Source of the DNA: DASSBR01 sp035688265
Lineage (GTDB): Bacteria > Pseudomonadota > Gammaproteobacteria > Natronospirales > DASSBR01
Reading direction: 5' to 3'
NCBI GenBank assembly: GCA_035688265.1
Contig: DASSNE010000058.1
Span: 79,994-143,993 of the forward strand
DNA length: 64,000 nucleotides
The position numbers and the translations under genes are program-made. Shown piece by piece: positions 1-7,978 of this stretch. Numbering within the stretch: the first letter of the stretch is position 1; each line of letters starts with the position of its first letter. The notes under the pieces were generated by a model, which worked only from the letters and a program-made list of their open reading frames with translations, searched no databases and was not told the origin of the DNA.

Positions 1-2956
1 AGTCCAGTGCGGCAACATTGCCATAACCATCCTGGTTGCCTTTCGGCGTCTGGCCAAAGATGTTGTTGACGCCCAGGCTGAAGGTCGTGTTCCAGTCGGT
101 ATCGTAGCTCAGATGCAGGTCAAACCAACTCAGTGCGTCACGATGGTTGGTGGACAAAGAGTTGTTCTCCATATTCGGATTGGAACAGAACCCCAGGTTG
201 GCCAGGCTGATCGGCTGCCCATCCTTGGCATCCGAGCAGGTACCGGTGAAGCCACTGAAATAGTGCCCGACGAGCGCGGCCGAGAACGGGCCGTAGCTGT
301 AATCCAGGCTGGCAAACGCCTTCAGCCTCGGAATCGTTCCATAGTCCAGGTCGCCTACAAGGCTGGTGATCGCAACCGTACCATCCGGCCGCGGCTGATA
401 TTCCTTGTAGAAATTGACGCGTGTGGCGTTCAGTTCAATCCGGAACTGTCCGAACGAGGTCATGGGGAAACGATAGTTCGCATCCAGATCCAGACCGGCG
501 GTCTTGGTCTTACCGATGTTGGCTGACGTCACGTGAATCTGCGTGATGTTGCCGTTGCCAGCGCGATGGACGAGAGCACAGAACTGCGGCAACCCCTGCT
601 TGTAGCAGTAGTCGAGGATGTTCTGCGCAGAGAACGAAGCGATCTCCTGGGTCAGATCGATAATGTAGTAATCGAGGCTGACGTCAAAGCCCGGCAGATA
701 TGATGGGCTGTAAACGAAACCCAGCGTCTTGGAGGTCGACGTCTCAGGCTGCAGATCAAGGTTGCCGGAGTAGATGCCGGTCGTTTGCGCTTGCTTTTGA
801 GTGTAAGTCGATGCGACCCCGGCTGCGTTACAGTTGCTGACAGTCTCAGCGGGCGTACCCTTCGCGCCATAATTCGAGCATGGATCGGTGATGTACGGGT
901 AACCGATCGACGGGGGTTGAAAGAGGTCCGACAAGTCAGCCGCTCTGAATCCCTGCGCATAGCTGCCGCGGATCGCCAAGTCCCTGATCGGCTGATACTT
1001 GATGCCGACGCGGGAATTGGTCGTGCTGCCGAAGGTACTGTAATCCTCGTAACGGCTCGCGACATCTATGCCGAGATATTCGGCACCTGGAAGATTGCTG
1101 AGCAGCGGAACATTGAACTCGGCATAAACGGAGTCGATGTTGTATTCGCCCGACAGAGTTCTGGCCGCTGTCATCTGACGGCGGTTCGGGATGTTGAGGC
1201 CCGGCGGAATCGACGACCCGGAGATGTTGCGATACTGGTAACCGGCCGCGAAACCAAGGCCACCGGCAGGCAGATCGACCAGGTTGGAAGTCGAAATATC
1301 GGCGTCGATAACTCGTGTGTCCTTTTCTTGCAGTGCGGAGACCGCATAAGCCTGCATGATGTAATTCACCATTTCAGGCGTCCAGGAACCCTTGCCGTCG
1401 ACACCCTGACCACCGAAGACATTCAACGGTACGCAACCCGGGATATTTGGGCAGTTCGGATCAGTCGCCAGCGAGACACCAAGGTTGCTGTCCAGATTGG
1501 TTTCGCCGCTTTTGAGTCTGTTGGCCGCATAAATGTAGTCGACGTCCCAGTCCCACAGTGTCGAACCCGAGGTAAAGCCGCCTTCCAGACCCCCTTCGAA
1601 TCGCTCCGTGCGGGAATCGTCAAAGCCCACACGTATGCCGGCTTCGTTGGTGGTGCGGTAAATCGCCTGCAGCGTACCGCTATTCAAATAGACGGGCGTG
1701 CCATCCGGCGCCGTGGCGACCTGCACCGGCGAGCCGTTGACCAACCTGAAACCGAACGGATTGCCGTTGCTGTTGGGCCCAATATCCAGGCCGGTACGAG
1801 TGAAGTAGATCAGGTCAGCGTCGAGCGGCCGGTTCGTCTGCCGGTCATTGTAGAGCGCGCTCATGTTGAACGTGATCGACGGCGTGATGTTGTAACTTCC
1901 TTCTGCGTAGAAGTTCTTGATGTTCTGGTTGAACGTGATCGGAATCTTTTGTGAACCTGCGATATAGCGGTCGGCATCCGAAAACTTGTGGAAATCGGCA
2001 GCACTCGTGCCCGACGTAAGAGGCGTCTTTGCCAGAGCGCAGTACGGAATGTAGTACGTCGTGTCGTTATAAGTGATCGGCGAATCCGGGCACTGCGCCG
2101 ATGTCAGGCCGGTATAAGGTGCTGGCGAATTACCGGGCTTGGTCGGATCGCCGTCAGTCGGGGCATAGAAAAAGAACGTGCCTTCCGGCGTTGCAACACC
2201 GCCGCGACTATGCTTGAAAACCGCCGGCGTCGTCGAGAATTCACGGTCCAGCGCAGGAATGGCATTGGCCGTCAGGTACGACGTGTCGAACAGGAAGTGA
2301 CCCCAGTCACCCGACTTGCCGATGGAGGCGTCGTAGTGCTGCGTCTGGCCGTCCCAGTCGCCGGTCTTGGGACCATTGGCGATGCCGTAATAGGCGGACA
2401 CCTGCGCACCATTCATGTTTTTCTTGGTAATGATATTGATCACACCGGCGATCGCATCGGCGCCGTAAACGGCTGACGCACCGTCCTGCAGGATCTCAAT
2501 GTGATCGACGATGGAAATCGGAATCTGATTCAGGTCGACGTACCCGCCGAAGCTTGACGGCATGCGCTTGCCATTGAGCAGAACCAGCAGTCGATTGCTG
2601 CCGAGGTAGCGCAGATTAACCTGCGCCGAACCGTTGCCATAATAGGAACCCTGGGCCGGGCCCTGCACGAATCCCACCGACGTCATGTTGTCCAGCAACT
2701 GGCCGATGTCCTTGAAGCCGCTGTTTTCGATCTCCTCATGAGAAATTCGCGTGATAGGCTGCGAAGTCACCATGCTGGTGCGCTTGATATGCGAACCGGT
2801 GACCGAGATCGTGCCCAGATTCTGACTCTGGTCCTGATTCTGATCATTCGTGTTCGCGTTGCCGTTTGCCGCCAAGGCCGGCGCGGCCAGCGCCGCGGTG
2901 ACAAGGCCCGCGAGCACGTATCGCGCAGCGCGGTTTAATCCGGATCGACCCTTCAT
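1..2956 (-). CDS. TonB-dependent receptor, 3' end cut by window edge
   Basis: Outer-membrane TonB-dependent transporter; the reading frame is open from the ATG at 2956 to the window edge (about 985 codons). It begins with a signal peptide ending near ALAAPALA, then a short Asn/Gln-rich linker, then a TonB-box-like stretch (LGTISVTGS). The plug domain is clear: an ENSGFKDIGQLL segment, LRYLGSNRLLVLLNGKR, and DGASAVYGADAIAGVIN. The remainder has alternating beta-barrel character. The last visible residues (FSLGVNNIFGQTP) resemble the penultimate strands of the barrel, so only the last few dozen residues are probably missing. A strong ribosome site (GAGGAGA) precedes the start. It diverges from an APC transporter gene. 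The substrate cannot be read from sequence; the neighbourhood suggests peptides or amino sugars, which is inference. Confidence 0.9.
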   Translation of the reverse strand, partial: MKGRSGLNRAARYVLAGLVTAALAAPALAANGNANTNDQNQDQSQNLGTISVTGSHIKRTSMVTSQPITRISHEEIENSGFKDIGQLLDNMTSVGFVQGPAQGSYYGNGSAQVNLRYLGSNRLLVLLNGKRMPSSFGGYVDLNQIPISIVDHIEILQDGASAVYGADAIAGVINIITKKNMNGAQVSAYYGIANGPKTGDWDGQTQHYDASIGKSGDWGHFLFDTSYLTANAIPALDREFSTTPAVFKHSRGGVATPEGTFFFYAPTDGDPTKPGNSPAPYTGLTSAQCPDSPITYNDTTYYIPYCALAKTPLTSGTSAADFHKFSDADRYIAGSQKIPITFNQNIKNFYAEGSYNITPSITFNMSALYNDRQTNRPLDADLIYFTRTGLDIGPNSNGNPFGFRLVNGSPVQVATAPDGTPVYLNSGTLQAIYRTTNEAGIRVGFDDSRTERFEGGLEGGFTSGSTLWDWDVDYIYAANRLKSGETNLDSNLGVSLATDPNCPNIPGCVPLNVFGGQGVDGKGSWTPEMVNYIMQAYAVSALQEKDTRVIDADISTSNLVDLPAGGLGFAAGYQYRNISGSSIPPGLNIPNRRQMTAARTLSGEYNIDSVYAEFNVPLLSNLPGAEYLGIDVASRYEDYSTFGSTTNSRVGIKYQPIRDLAIRGSYAQGFRAADLSDLFQPPSIGYPYITDPCSNYGAKGTPAETVSNCNAAGVASTYTQKQAQTTGIYSGNLDLQPETSTSKTLGFVYSPSYLPGFDVSLDYYIIDLTQEIASFSAQNILDYCYKQGLPQFCALVHRAGNGNITQIHVTSANIGKTKTAGLDLDANYRFPMTSFGQFRIELNATRVNFYKEYQPRPDGTVAITSLVGDLDYGTIPRLKAFASLDYSYGPFSAALVGHYFSGFTGTCSDAKDGQPISLANLGFCSNPNMENNSLSTNHRDALSWFDLHLSYDTDWNTTFSLGVNNIFGQTPKGNQDGYGNVAALD

Positions 2957-3408
2957 TTCTTTATCTCCTCAACAACAGATACGAAAAATCTGCGTGATTT
3001 ATCCAGCTCTGTTGCACATGGCCGACAGAGCGCCGCTCGACAAGCTCTTGTTTATAAGACATTTTTCCTGCGTTGGCTGAATCTGATACATTTTTGCCAA
3101 TCGCCTATTGCCCGATAATAGGCGAGCCGCAGGCAAAGTGAATGACGAAAATCGCCATAGGGTATACCCGGCAGCTATAGGGCTCAAACGAAACGGTGCG
3201 CGCCCGCGGCGGCATGGAGAGGCGGGGGGGGACCGCCGAAGGCGCGCACCGGTCCGTAAAACGGTGCGCAATATGTAGCAAATCCCGCCGCGCAAAACCA
3301 ATGCGAAAAAAGCAATAGGGGATGCTTTATGGCTATGGACTTGCCACCTGCCCCGTTTACACATAGGCTGCCGGAACGCTATTTTTCGGATCAGATGAGG
3401 TCAGGCCT
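2957..3408. other. Intergenic region between divergent receptor and APC transporter genes, with dyads
   Basis: No credible gene lies in these 452 bases. The gap must hold the promoters of both flanking genes. It contains an 8-bp dyad at 3102-3124, a small palindrome (GGGTATACCC) at 3160-3169, and a large interrupted hairpin at 3194-3251 with a G8 run in its loop. The motif ACGGTGCGC recurs at about 3193 and 3260. Short open frames here lack ribosome sites and recognisable domains. Confidence 0.7.
3194..3251. promoter_or_regulatory. Large interrupted hairpin with G8 loop
   Basis: A perfect 11-bp stem (3194-3204 with 3241-3251) is followed after a 2-nt mismatch (CG opposite AA) by a second perfect 6-bp stem (3207-3212 with 3233-3238). 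The 20-nt loop carries eight consecutive G. It lies about 158 bp from the APC start and 238 bp from the receptor start, between divergent genes, so it is unlikely to be a simple terminator. It could be a regulatory structure or the remnant of a mobile repeat. Confidence 0.5.
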
Positions 3409-4761
3409 TTGTCAGCTCAGCCACAATCGATAGCTCAAGCCGCGGCCGCGCCGCACCAGTTGTCCCGCCGGCTCGGTCTCGGCGCCGCGATCGCGATTCT
3501 GGTGGGCGCCGTGATCGGCAGCGGCATCTTTCGGGTGCCGTCCGTCGTCGCGCTCAATACCGGCAGCCTCAGCGGCATCGCCGCGGTCTGGATCGTCGGC
3601 GGCGCCATCGCGCTGTTCGGCTCGCTGTCGATCGCCGAGCTGTCGGCACTCTACCCCGGTACCGGCGGTATATATGTGTATCTGCGCGAGGTTTACGGGC
3701 GACCGCTGGCATTTCTGTTCGGCTGGATGTGGCTGCTGACGGAGCCGATCGCCTGGGCGGCGCTGGCGCTGGTGTTCGCCGAGTATCTTGCGAGCGTGGT
3801 GCCGATGTCGCTGACGGCGACGCACGCAGTCGCGGCGCTGATCATATTGATTGTGGGTGCCGCCCAATATCGTTCGGTGGCGTTGGGCGCCGCCATTCAG
3901 AATATTTCCACCGCCGGCAAACTGCTCGCGCTGGTTGCGTTGAGTATCGTGATCTTCGCGCTCAGCAGCAGCGGCGGCGCATACACGCAGCCGACGCTGA
4001 TCACGCACACCTCCGCCGCCGGCTGGGGCGTCGCGCTGATCGCGGTACTGTGGGCCTATGACGGCTGGCAGAACCTGACGCTGATCGCTGGCGAGATTCG
4101 CCGCCCGGAACGCAACATGCCGATTGCGCTGGTCGCCGGCACACTGATCGTCATCGCGGCCTACCTGATTACCAACGCCGCCTATCTGGATGCGCTGACG
4201 GTGCCGCAGGTGGCGCAATCGAAGTCGGTGGCCGCCGATGCGATGATCGCGGTGGTCGGGCGCGCCGGCGGCGCGGTGATCGCGGCGCTGGTGATGCTGT
4301 CCACCTTCGGTTCGCTGAACGGCAACATGATGTCCGGCTCGCGCGTATATTTCGCGATGGCCGAGGACAGGCTGTTTTTCAGCGTCATCGGCAAGGTGCA
4401 TCCGCGCTTTGGGACCCCCTACATCGCGATCGCCTTCTCGACGGTCCTCGCCGCGTGCTACGTGATGATGCGCGACTTCCAGGAACTGACGGAAGCGTAC
4501 GTGCTGGGCGTGTGGCCCTTCCTGGCGCTCTGCGTCGCCGGCGTCTGGTGGCTGCGCAAAAAGCGCCCCGACCTCAAGCGCCCGTACAAGGCGTTCGGTT
4601 ATCCGGTGATTCCGGCGCTGTTCTTCATCGCGACGCTGGCCGTGATCGCCAATGCACTGGTGACGCAGACGGCGTCGGCCGCGCTGAGCCTCGGCATCAC
4701 GCTGATCGGTATACCTATTTATTTCATCTGGATCTACTTCACGCGCCGAACCACCGCGTAA
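3409..4761 (+). CDS. APC-superfamily amino acid transporter
   Basis: Inner-membrane amino acid permease of the APC superfamily, 450 residues, about 12 hydrophobic segments. The first transmembrane helix carries the family hallmark GAVIGSGIFRVPS, the helix-breaking substrate-binding motif. The later segment GVWWLRKKRPDLKRPYKAFG is the usual cytoplasmic loop before the last helices. The TTG at 3409 is chosen because GAGG lies about 8 bp upstream and the upstream ATG at 3395 is in another frame. It is a close paralogue of the transporter at 21180-22544. It overlaps the downstream esterase by one base (TAATG), so the two are probably translationally coupled. Exact substrate is unknown. Confidence 0.9.
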   Translation: MSAQPQSIAQAAAAPHQLSRRLGLGAAIAILVGAVIGSGIFRVPSVVALNTGSLSGIAAVWIVGGAIALFGSLSIAELSALYPGTGGIYVYLREVYGRPLAFLFGWMWLLTEPIAWAALALVFAEYLASVVPMSLTATHAVAALIILIVGAAQYRSVALGAAIQNISTAGKLLALVALSIVIFALSSSGGAYTQPTLITHTSAAGWGVALIAVLWAYDGWQNLTLIAGEIRRPERNMPIALVAGTLIVIAAYLITNAAYLDALTVPQVAQSKSVAADAMIAVVGRAGGAVIAALVMLSTFGSLNGNMMSGSRVYFAMAEDRLFFSVIGKVHPRFGTPYIAIAFSTVLAACYVMMRDFQELTEAYVLGVWPFLALCVAGVWWLRKKRPDLKRPYKAFGYPVIPALFFIATLAVIANALVTQTASAALSLGITLIGIPIYFIWIYFTRRTTA

Positions 4762-5879
4762 TGTGCCCGCGCAACCGGCTCCGCCTCCTGGTTGCGCTGG
4801 GCGCGGTGGCGCTGGCCGCGCAAGCCGCGGCCGGCACGCGCTTTATCAAGGCCGACAATCCGGACTTCGTCTACGCCGGGCGCATCGACTTTTCGAACCG
4901 CCAGGCGCCGCGGTTCTATTGGGCCGGCGACGCCGCGACGATCGGCTTTACCGGCAGCACCCTCGCCGTCGTGCTGGATAACGCCGCCGGCGACACCTAT
5001 TTCGATGTCATTATTGATGGCGACGGCGCACACCGACACGTCATCCATTGCCGCAAGGGGCGGCATAGCTATGTCGTCGCGCGACATCTGACAGACGCAC
5101 GCCACACGGCGAAAATTCTTCGCCGCGTCGATCCGACGTTTTCGGTCAGCGAGTTCGAAGGCATCGAGATCGGGCCGCACGCGTCGGTCTTTCGTCCGGC
5201 AATCCGGCATCCTCTCGCGATCGAGTTCTACGGCGACTCGATCACCTCCGGTTACGGCGTGCTCGACACCTCCCGTCATCACAATGCCGACCCGGCCATG
5301 ATGGACAGCTATCTGTCCTATGCCGCGATCACGGCGCGCCATTTTCATGCCGACTACCGCAGCATCTCGCTGAGCGGCATCGGCATCCTGAAGAGCTGGT
5401 TCCCGCTGACGATGCCGCAGATGTACGATCGCCTGAACCCGCGCGACCCGGCAAGCCACTGGAACTTCTCGAAGTGGACGCCGGACATCGTCGTCATCAA
5501 CCTGCTCCAGAACGATTCCTGGCTGTTGCCGCGGGAGCAGCACCCGCCGTCGAAAGAACAGATCATCAGCGCGTACATGAACTTCGTCGCGTCGCTGCGG
5601 CGCCATTACCCACACGCGTTTTTTATCTGCATGTTGGGCGACATGGACATCACGAAAGCCGGCTCGCCGTGGCCCGGGTACGTGAAGGCAGCCGTACGGC
5701 GGTTGAAGGCAGGTGGCGTCGAACGTATCGACACGCTGATCGTCCCGTACAAGGCGACGTCGGGCCATCCGGATGTCGCCGAACAAAAGGCAATGGCTAA
5801 AACGCTTATCGATAAAATCGATAGCACCGTCATTCCTGTGAAGGCAGGATTCCAGTCGGCTAGTCCGCCGCTCCCGTAA
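4761..5879 (+). CDS. CE2-type SGNH carbohydrate esterase, secreted
   Basis: Probable exported acetyl esterase of carbohydrate esterase family 2: an N-terminal jelly-roll half (about residues 27-145) and a C-terminal SGNH hydrolase half. The nucleophile motif FYGDSIT places Ser160, and the catalytic His is His336 in SGHPDVAEQ. A signal peptide spans about residues 1-24 (LVALGAVALAAQAAA). Length is 372 residues. The start ATG shares its A with the stop of the APC gene. CE2 enzymes deacetylate sugars at O-6 or similar positions; the amino-sugar context here suggests acetylated glycans, an inference. The last residues (VIPVKAGFQS) are encoded by a dispersed repeat, so the native C-terminus was probably shorter. 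It converges with, and overlaps by 20 bp, the transporter on the other strand. Confidence 0.8.
   Translation: MCPRNRLRLLVALGAVALAAQAAAGTRFIKADNPDFVYAGRIDFSNRQAPRFYWAGDAATIGFTGSTLAVVLDNAAGDTYFDVIIDGDGAHRHVIHCRKGRHSYVVARHLTDARHTAKILRRVDPTFSVSEFEGIEIGPHASVFRPAIRHPLAIEFYGDSITSGYGVLDTSRHHNADPAMMDSYLSYAAITARHFHADYRSISLSGIGILKSWFPLTMPQMYDRLNPRDPASHWNFSKWTPDIVVINLLQNDSWLLPREQHPPSKEQIISAYMNFVASLRRHYPHAFFICMLGDMDITKAGSPWPGYVKAAVRRLKAGGVERIDTLIVPYKATSGHPDVAEQKAMAKTLIDKIDSTVIPVKAGFQSASPPLP
5829..5857. repeat. Dispersed 29-nt repeat copy 1 (encodes VIPVKAGFQ)
   Basis: 29 bases matching, with two differences, the reverse complement of 27147-27175. The unit contains a short dyad around GAAGGCAGG. Here it lies inside the 3' end of the CE2 esterase gene and supplies its C-terminal residues. 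The peptide V-I-P-x-K-A-G is a familiar translation of a widespread proteobacterial intergenic repeat. Confidence 0.8.
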
Positions 5880-7221
5880 CGCGGTGCGAACCAACGCCGA
5901 TAGCGCCAAACGGCCACGCCCCGTTCAACTTGGCCCATGCGAGAAACGCTACAATCCCGGCAGCGACCCAGATGCCGGACAAAACCAGCGACAGTGCCGT
6001 GGCGGAAAAGTAAACGAAAATCCACCCGACCGCGGCAATCACGCACGGCAGCGGGTACAGCCACTGCCGGTACGGTCGGTGCAAATCCGGGCGGCGGCGC
6101 CGCAGGACGATCAGCGCGGCGATTTGCGCGAGCGACTGCACCAGCACGGAGGCCGCCAGCAGCATGTTGATGACTTCCGTCAGGTCGAAGAACGAGCCGA
6201 TGGCAGTCACCACGCCCATTGCGAGCAGCGCAATGTGCGGAAAGTCGTGGCGGTGATGCAGGCGGCCGAAAGCCTTGAAGAAGACCTGGTCGCGCGCGGC
6301 GTAAAACGGCACCCGCGAGCCGCCCAGCAATCCCGCGAAAACGGATGCGAACGCGGTCACCAGGATCAGCACGGTCACGATTGCCGCGGCGGTATAGCCC
6401 CAGGTGCGCTCCAGCACCAGTGAGCCGATCGACGACGCATGCGCAACCGTCTGCCACGGCACCACGCCCAGCACACCGATATTGAGGGCAAGGTACAGCA
6501 GCATGATGGCGACGATCGCAATGACGATCGAGCGCGGCATCACCCGCCCCGGATCGCGCAGTTCGTCGCCCATGTACGCGCTGGTGTAATAGCCGAGGTA
6601 ATCGTAGACAGCGATGATCAGGCCACTGCCGAGTCCGGCCAGGAAACCCGCGCCGCCACCCGCGAAGTGAAACGCGAGGTGTGGATCGAAATGGCTGAAG
6701 CAGGCCGCGATGACGAGGCCGACGCTCGCCAGCATAATTATCCACAGCCCTGTCGTTATCCAGCGGACGGATTCGATGCGCCGGTACAGCGCGAGTACCA
6801 CCAGCGCCGTGACGCCGACGCCGATCGCGCGTTGTGACCACCAGCCGAGGTGCGGGAAAAAGAAGCCGAGGTACTGCACCAGGCCGATTACACCGGTCGC
6901 CATGATCAGCGGAATCGTAAGCATCGCCGTCCAGATGAACAGGAACGGCATCAGCTTCCCGGTGCGATGCTCGAACGCCTCGCGCAGATAAAGGTAGGTG
7001 CCGCCGGCGCCGGGCAGTGCCGCGCCGAGTTCCGCCCAGACCAGGCCGTCCGCCATCGCCAGCAGGGCGCCGGCAATCCAGCCGATCATGGCTTGGGGAC
7101 CGCCCATCGTCGCGACCATGATCGGAATCGTGATGAACGGCCCGATGCCGCACATCTGCGTCATGTTGATCGCGGTCGCCGGCAGGAGCCCCAGCGTGCG
7201 GTGGAATTTAGCGGCGGGCAA
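5860..7221 (-). CDS. APC-family amino acid permease
   Basis: Inner-membrane amino acid permease, 453 residues, about 12 transmembrane segments. The N-terminus (RTLGLLPATAINMTQMCGIG) matches the pre-helix and first helix of APC transporters, but the usual GSGIF is replaced by GIGPFITIP, so it belongs to a different branch from the two paralogues at 3409 and 21180. The conserved region AVYDYLGYYTSAYMGDELRD corresponds to helix 6 and the following loop. The TTG at 7221 is the only start that keeps helix 1; it overlaps the 3' end of the upstream gene by 14 nt. This is the last gene of a five-gene operon with a TonB receptor, a serine hydrolase, gamma-glutamyltranspeptidase and an L,D-transpeptidase-like protein. 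It may import the amino acids they release. Confidence 0.88.
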   Translation of the reverse strand: MPAAKFHRTLGLLPATAINMTQMCGIGPFITIPIMVATMGGPQAMIGWIAGALLAMADGLVWAELGAALPGAGGTYLYLREAFEHRTGKLMPFLFIWTAMLTIPLIMATGVIGLVQYLGFFFPHLGWWSQRAIGVGVTALVVLALYRRIESVRWITTGLWIIMLASVGLVIAACFSHFDPHLAFHFAGGGAGFLAGLGSGLIIAVYDYLGYYTSAYMGDELRDPGRVMPRSIVIAIVAIMLLYLALNIGVLGVVPWQTVAHASSIGSLVLERTWGYTAAAIVTVLILVTAFASVFAGLLGGSRVPFYAARDQVFFKAFGRLHHRHDFPHIALLAMGVVTAIGSFFDLTEVINMLLAASVLVQSLAQIAALIVLRRRRPDLHRPYRQWLYPLPCVIAAVGWIFVYFSATALSLVLSGIWVAAGIVAFLAWAKLNGAWPFGAIGVGSHRVTGAAD

Positions 7222-7966
7222 TCGTTTTAAGCTGCGCCACGGTGCCCTGGATAATGACCGGACGCTTGTCAGGCTCCAGCCACTTCAGCAGCTCGACCAG
7301 GTGCGCTTTCGATATGGCCGTGCAGCCGACCGTCGAGCCGTCCGGCCCAGGCCAGATATGAAAGAAAATGGCGCTCCCGCGGCCCTTGCGTATCGGGTTC
7401 ATGTTGTAACGGATGACAATCATGTATTGATACGCGGGGACTAGTAACCGTTCGTACGACTTCCAGCGCGCGTCCGGGTCGCCGGTATATCTGACCCACT
7501 TGTTGTAATCCGGCGAAGTCGTGTCGTCGATCCAGTAGTCGTTCTTCGTCGTCCTGGTGTACGGCATATCGACGCCGGCGGGTTTGGGCGCTGAGCCGAA
7601 CGCGCGCCCGAGATAAAAAATGCCGGCGGGTGATTTGAGATCGCCCTCGTGCTTGTCGAGCGTAATCCCGCCACGGCCGACCACCGCCGGAATCTTTCCG
7701 ATCACCTTTTTCCAATGACCACGTTTGAATGCATAGGCAACGAGCGACGCACGAGGCTTGTCTGCCGCCCGGACTGTTACCACTATGGCCTGGGAACTCT
7801 TGAATGAGTGATGCGCTTTTTGCAGCAGGTTCCGGATATAGGCCGCGTGATCGGCACTCGCCGCTGCGCTGTCGGCAACTGCGGCAGTGGAGACCAGGCC
7901 GGCGCAGGCGGTTAGCATGCAGGCTGCTGCGAATTTCAATAACCAACCGCGCATCGTGTCGCTCAC
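7208..7966 (-). CDS. L,D-transpeptidase (YkuD-fold) family protein
   Basis: Exported protein of 252 residues with an N-terminal signal peptide (about residues 5-31, ending TAAVA) and a YkuD-type catalytic domain. The catalytic Cys is Cys215 in the motif STVGCTAIS, preceded by the conserved His in FFHIWPG. Members either cross-link peptidoglycan stem peptides (3-3 links) or attach or hydrolyse L,D bonds in the periplasm. The Thr-Ala after the Cys (rather than Ile-Arg) places it in the divergent YkuD branch often annotated only as 'L,D-transpeptidase family', so the reaction is uncertain. It sits between ggt and an APC permease in the same operon. A second in-frame ATG at codon 5 is also a possible start. 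Confidence 0.8.
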   Translation of the reverse strand: MSDTMRGWLLKFAAACMLTACAGLVSTAAVADSAAASADHAAYIRNLLQKAHHSFKSSQAIVVTVRAADKPRASLVAYAFKRGHWKKVIGKIPAVVGRGGITLDKHEGDLKSPAGIFYLGRAFGSAPKPAGVDMPYTRTTKNDYWIDDTTSPDYNKWVRYTGDPDARWKSYERLLVPAYQYMIVIRYNMNPIRKGRGSAIFFHIWPGPDGSTVGCTAISKAHLVELLKWLEPDKRPVIIQGTVAQLKTIARR

Positions 7967-7978
7967 CAGGAACGCTTA

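Noticed and set aside
785..1954. 389-codon plus-strand open frame
   Set aside because: Antisense to the TonB-dependent receptor, whose plug and barrel motifs are unmistakable on the minus strand.
5606..7153. 515-codon open frame on the minus strand
   Set aside because: Arginine-rich shadow of the APC permease in the next frame; no hydrophobic helices or domains.
5860..7221. Frameshift in the APC permease because of overlapping long frames
   Set aside because: A single frame covers all expected helices from the TTG at 7221 to the stop, so the gene is intact.
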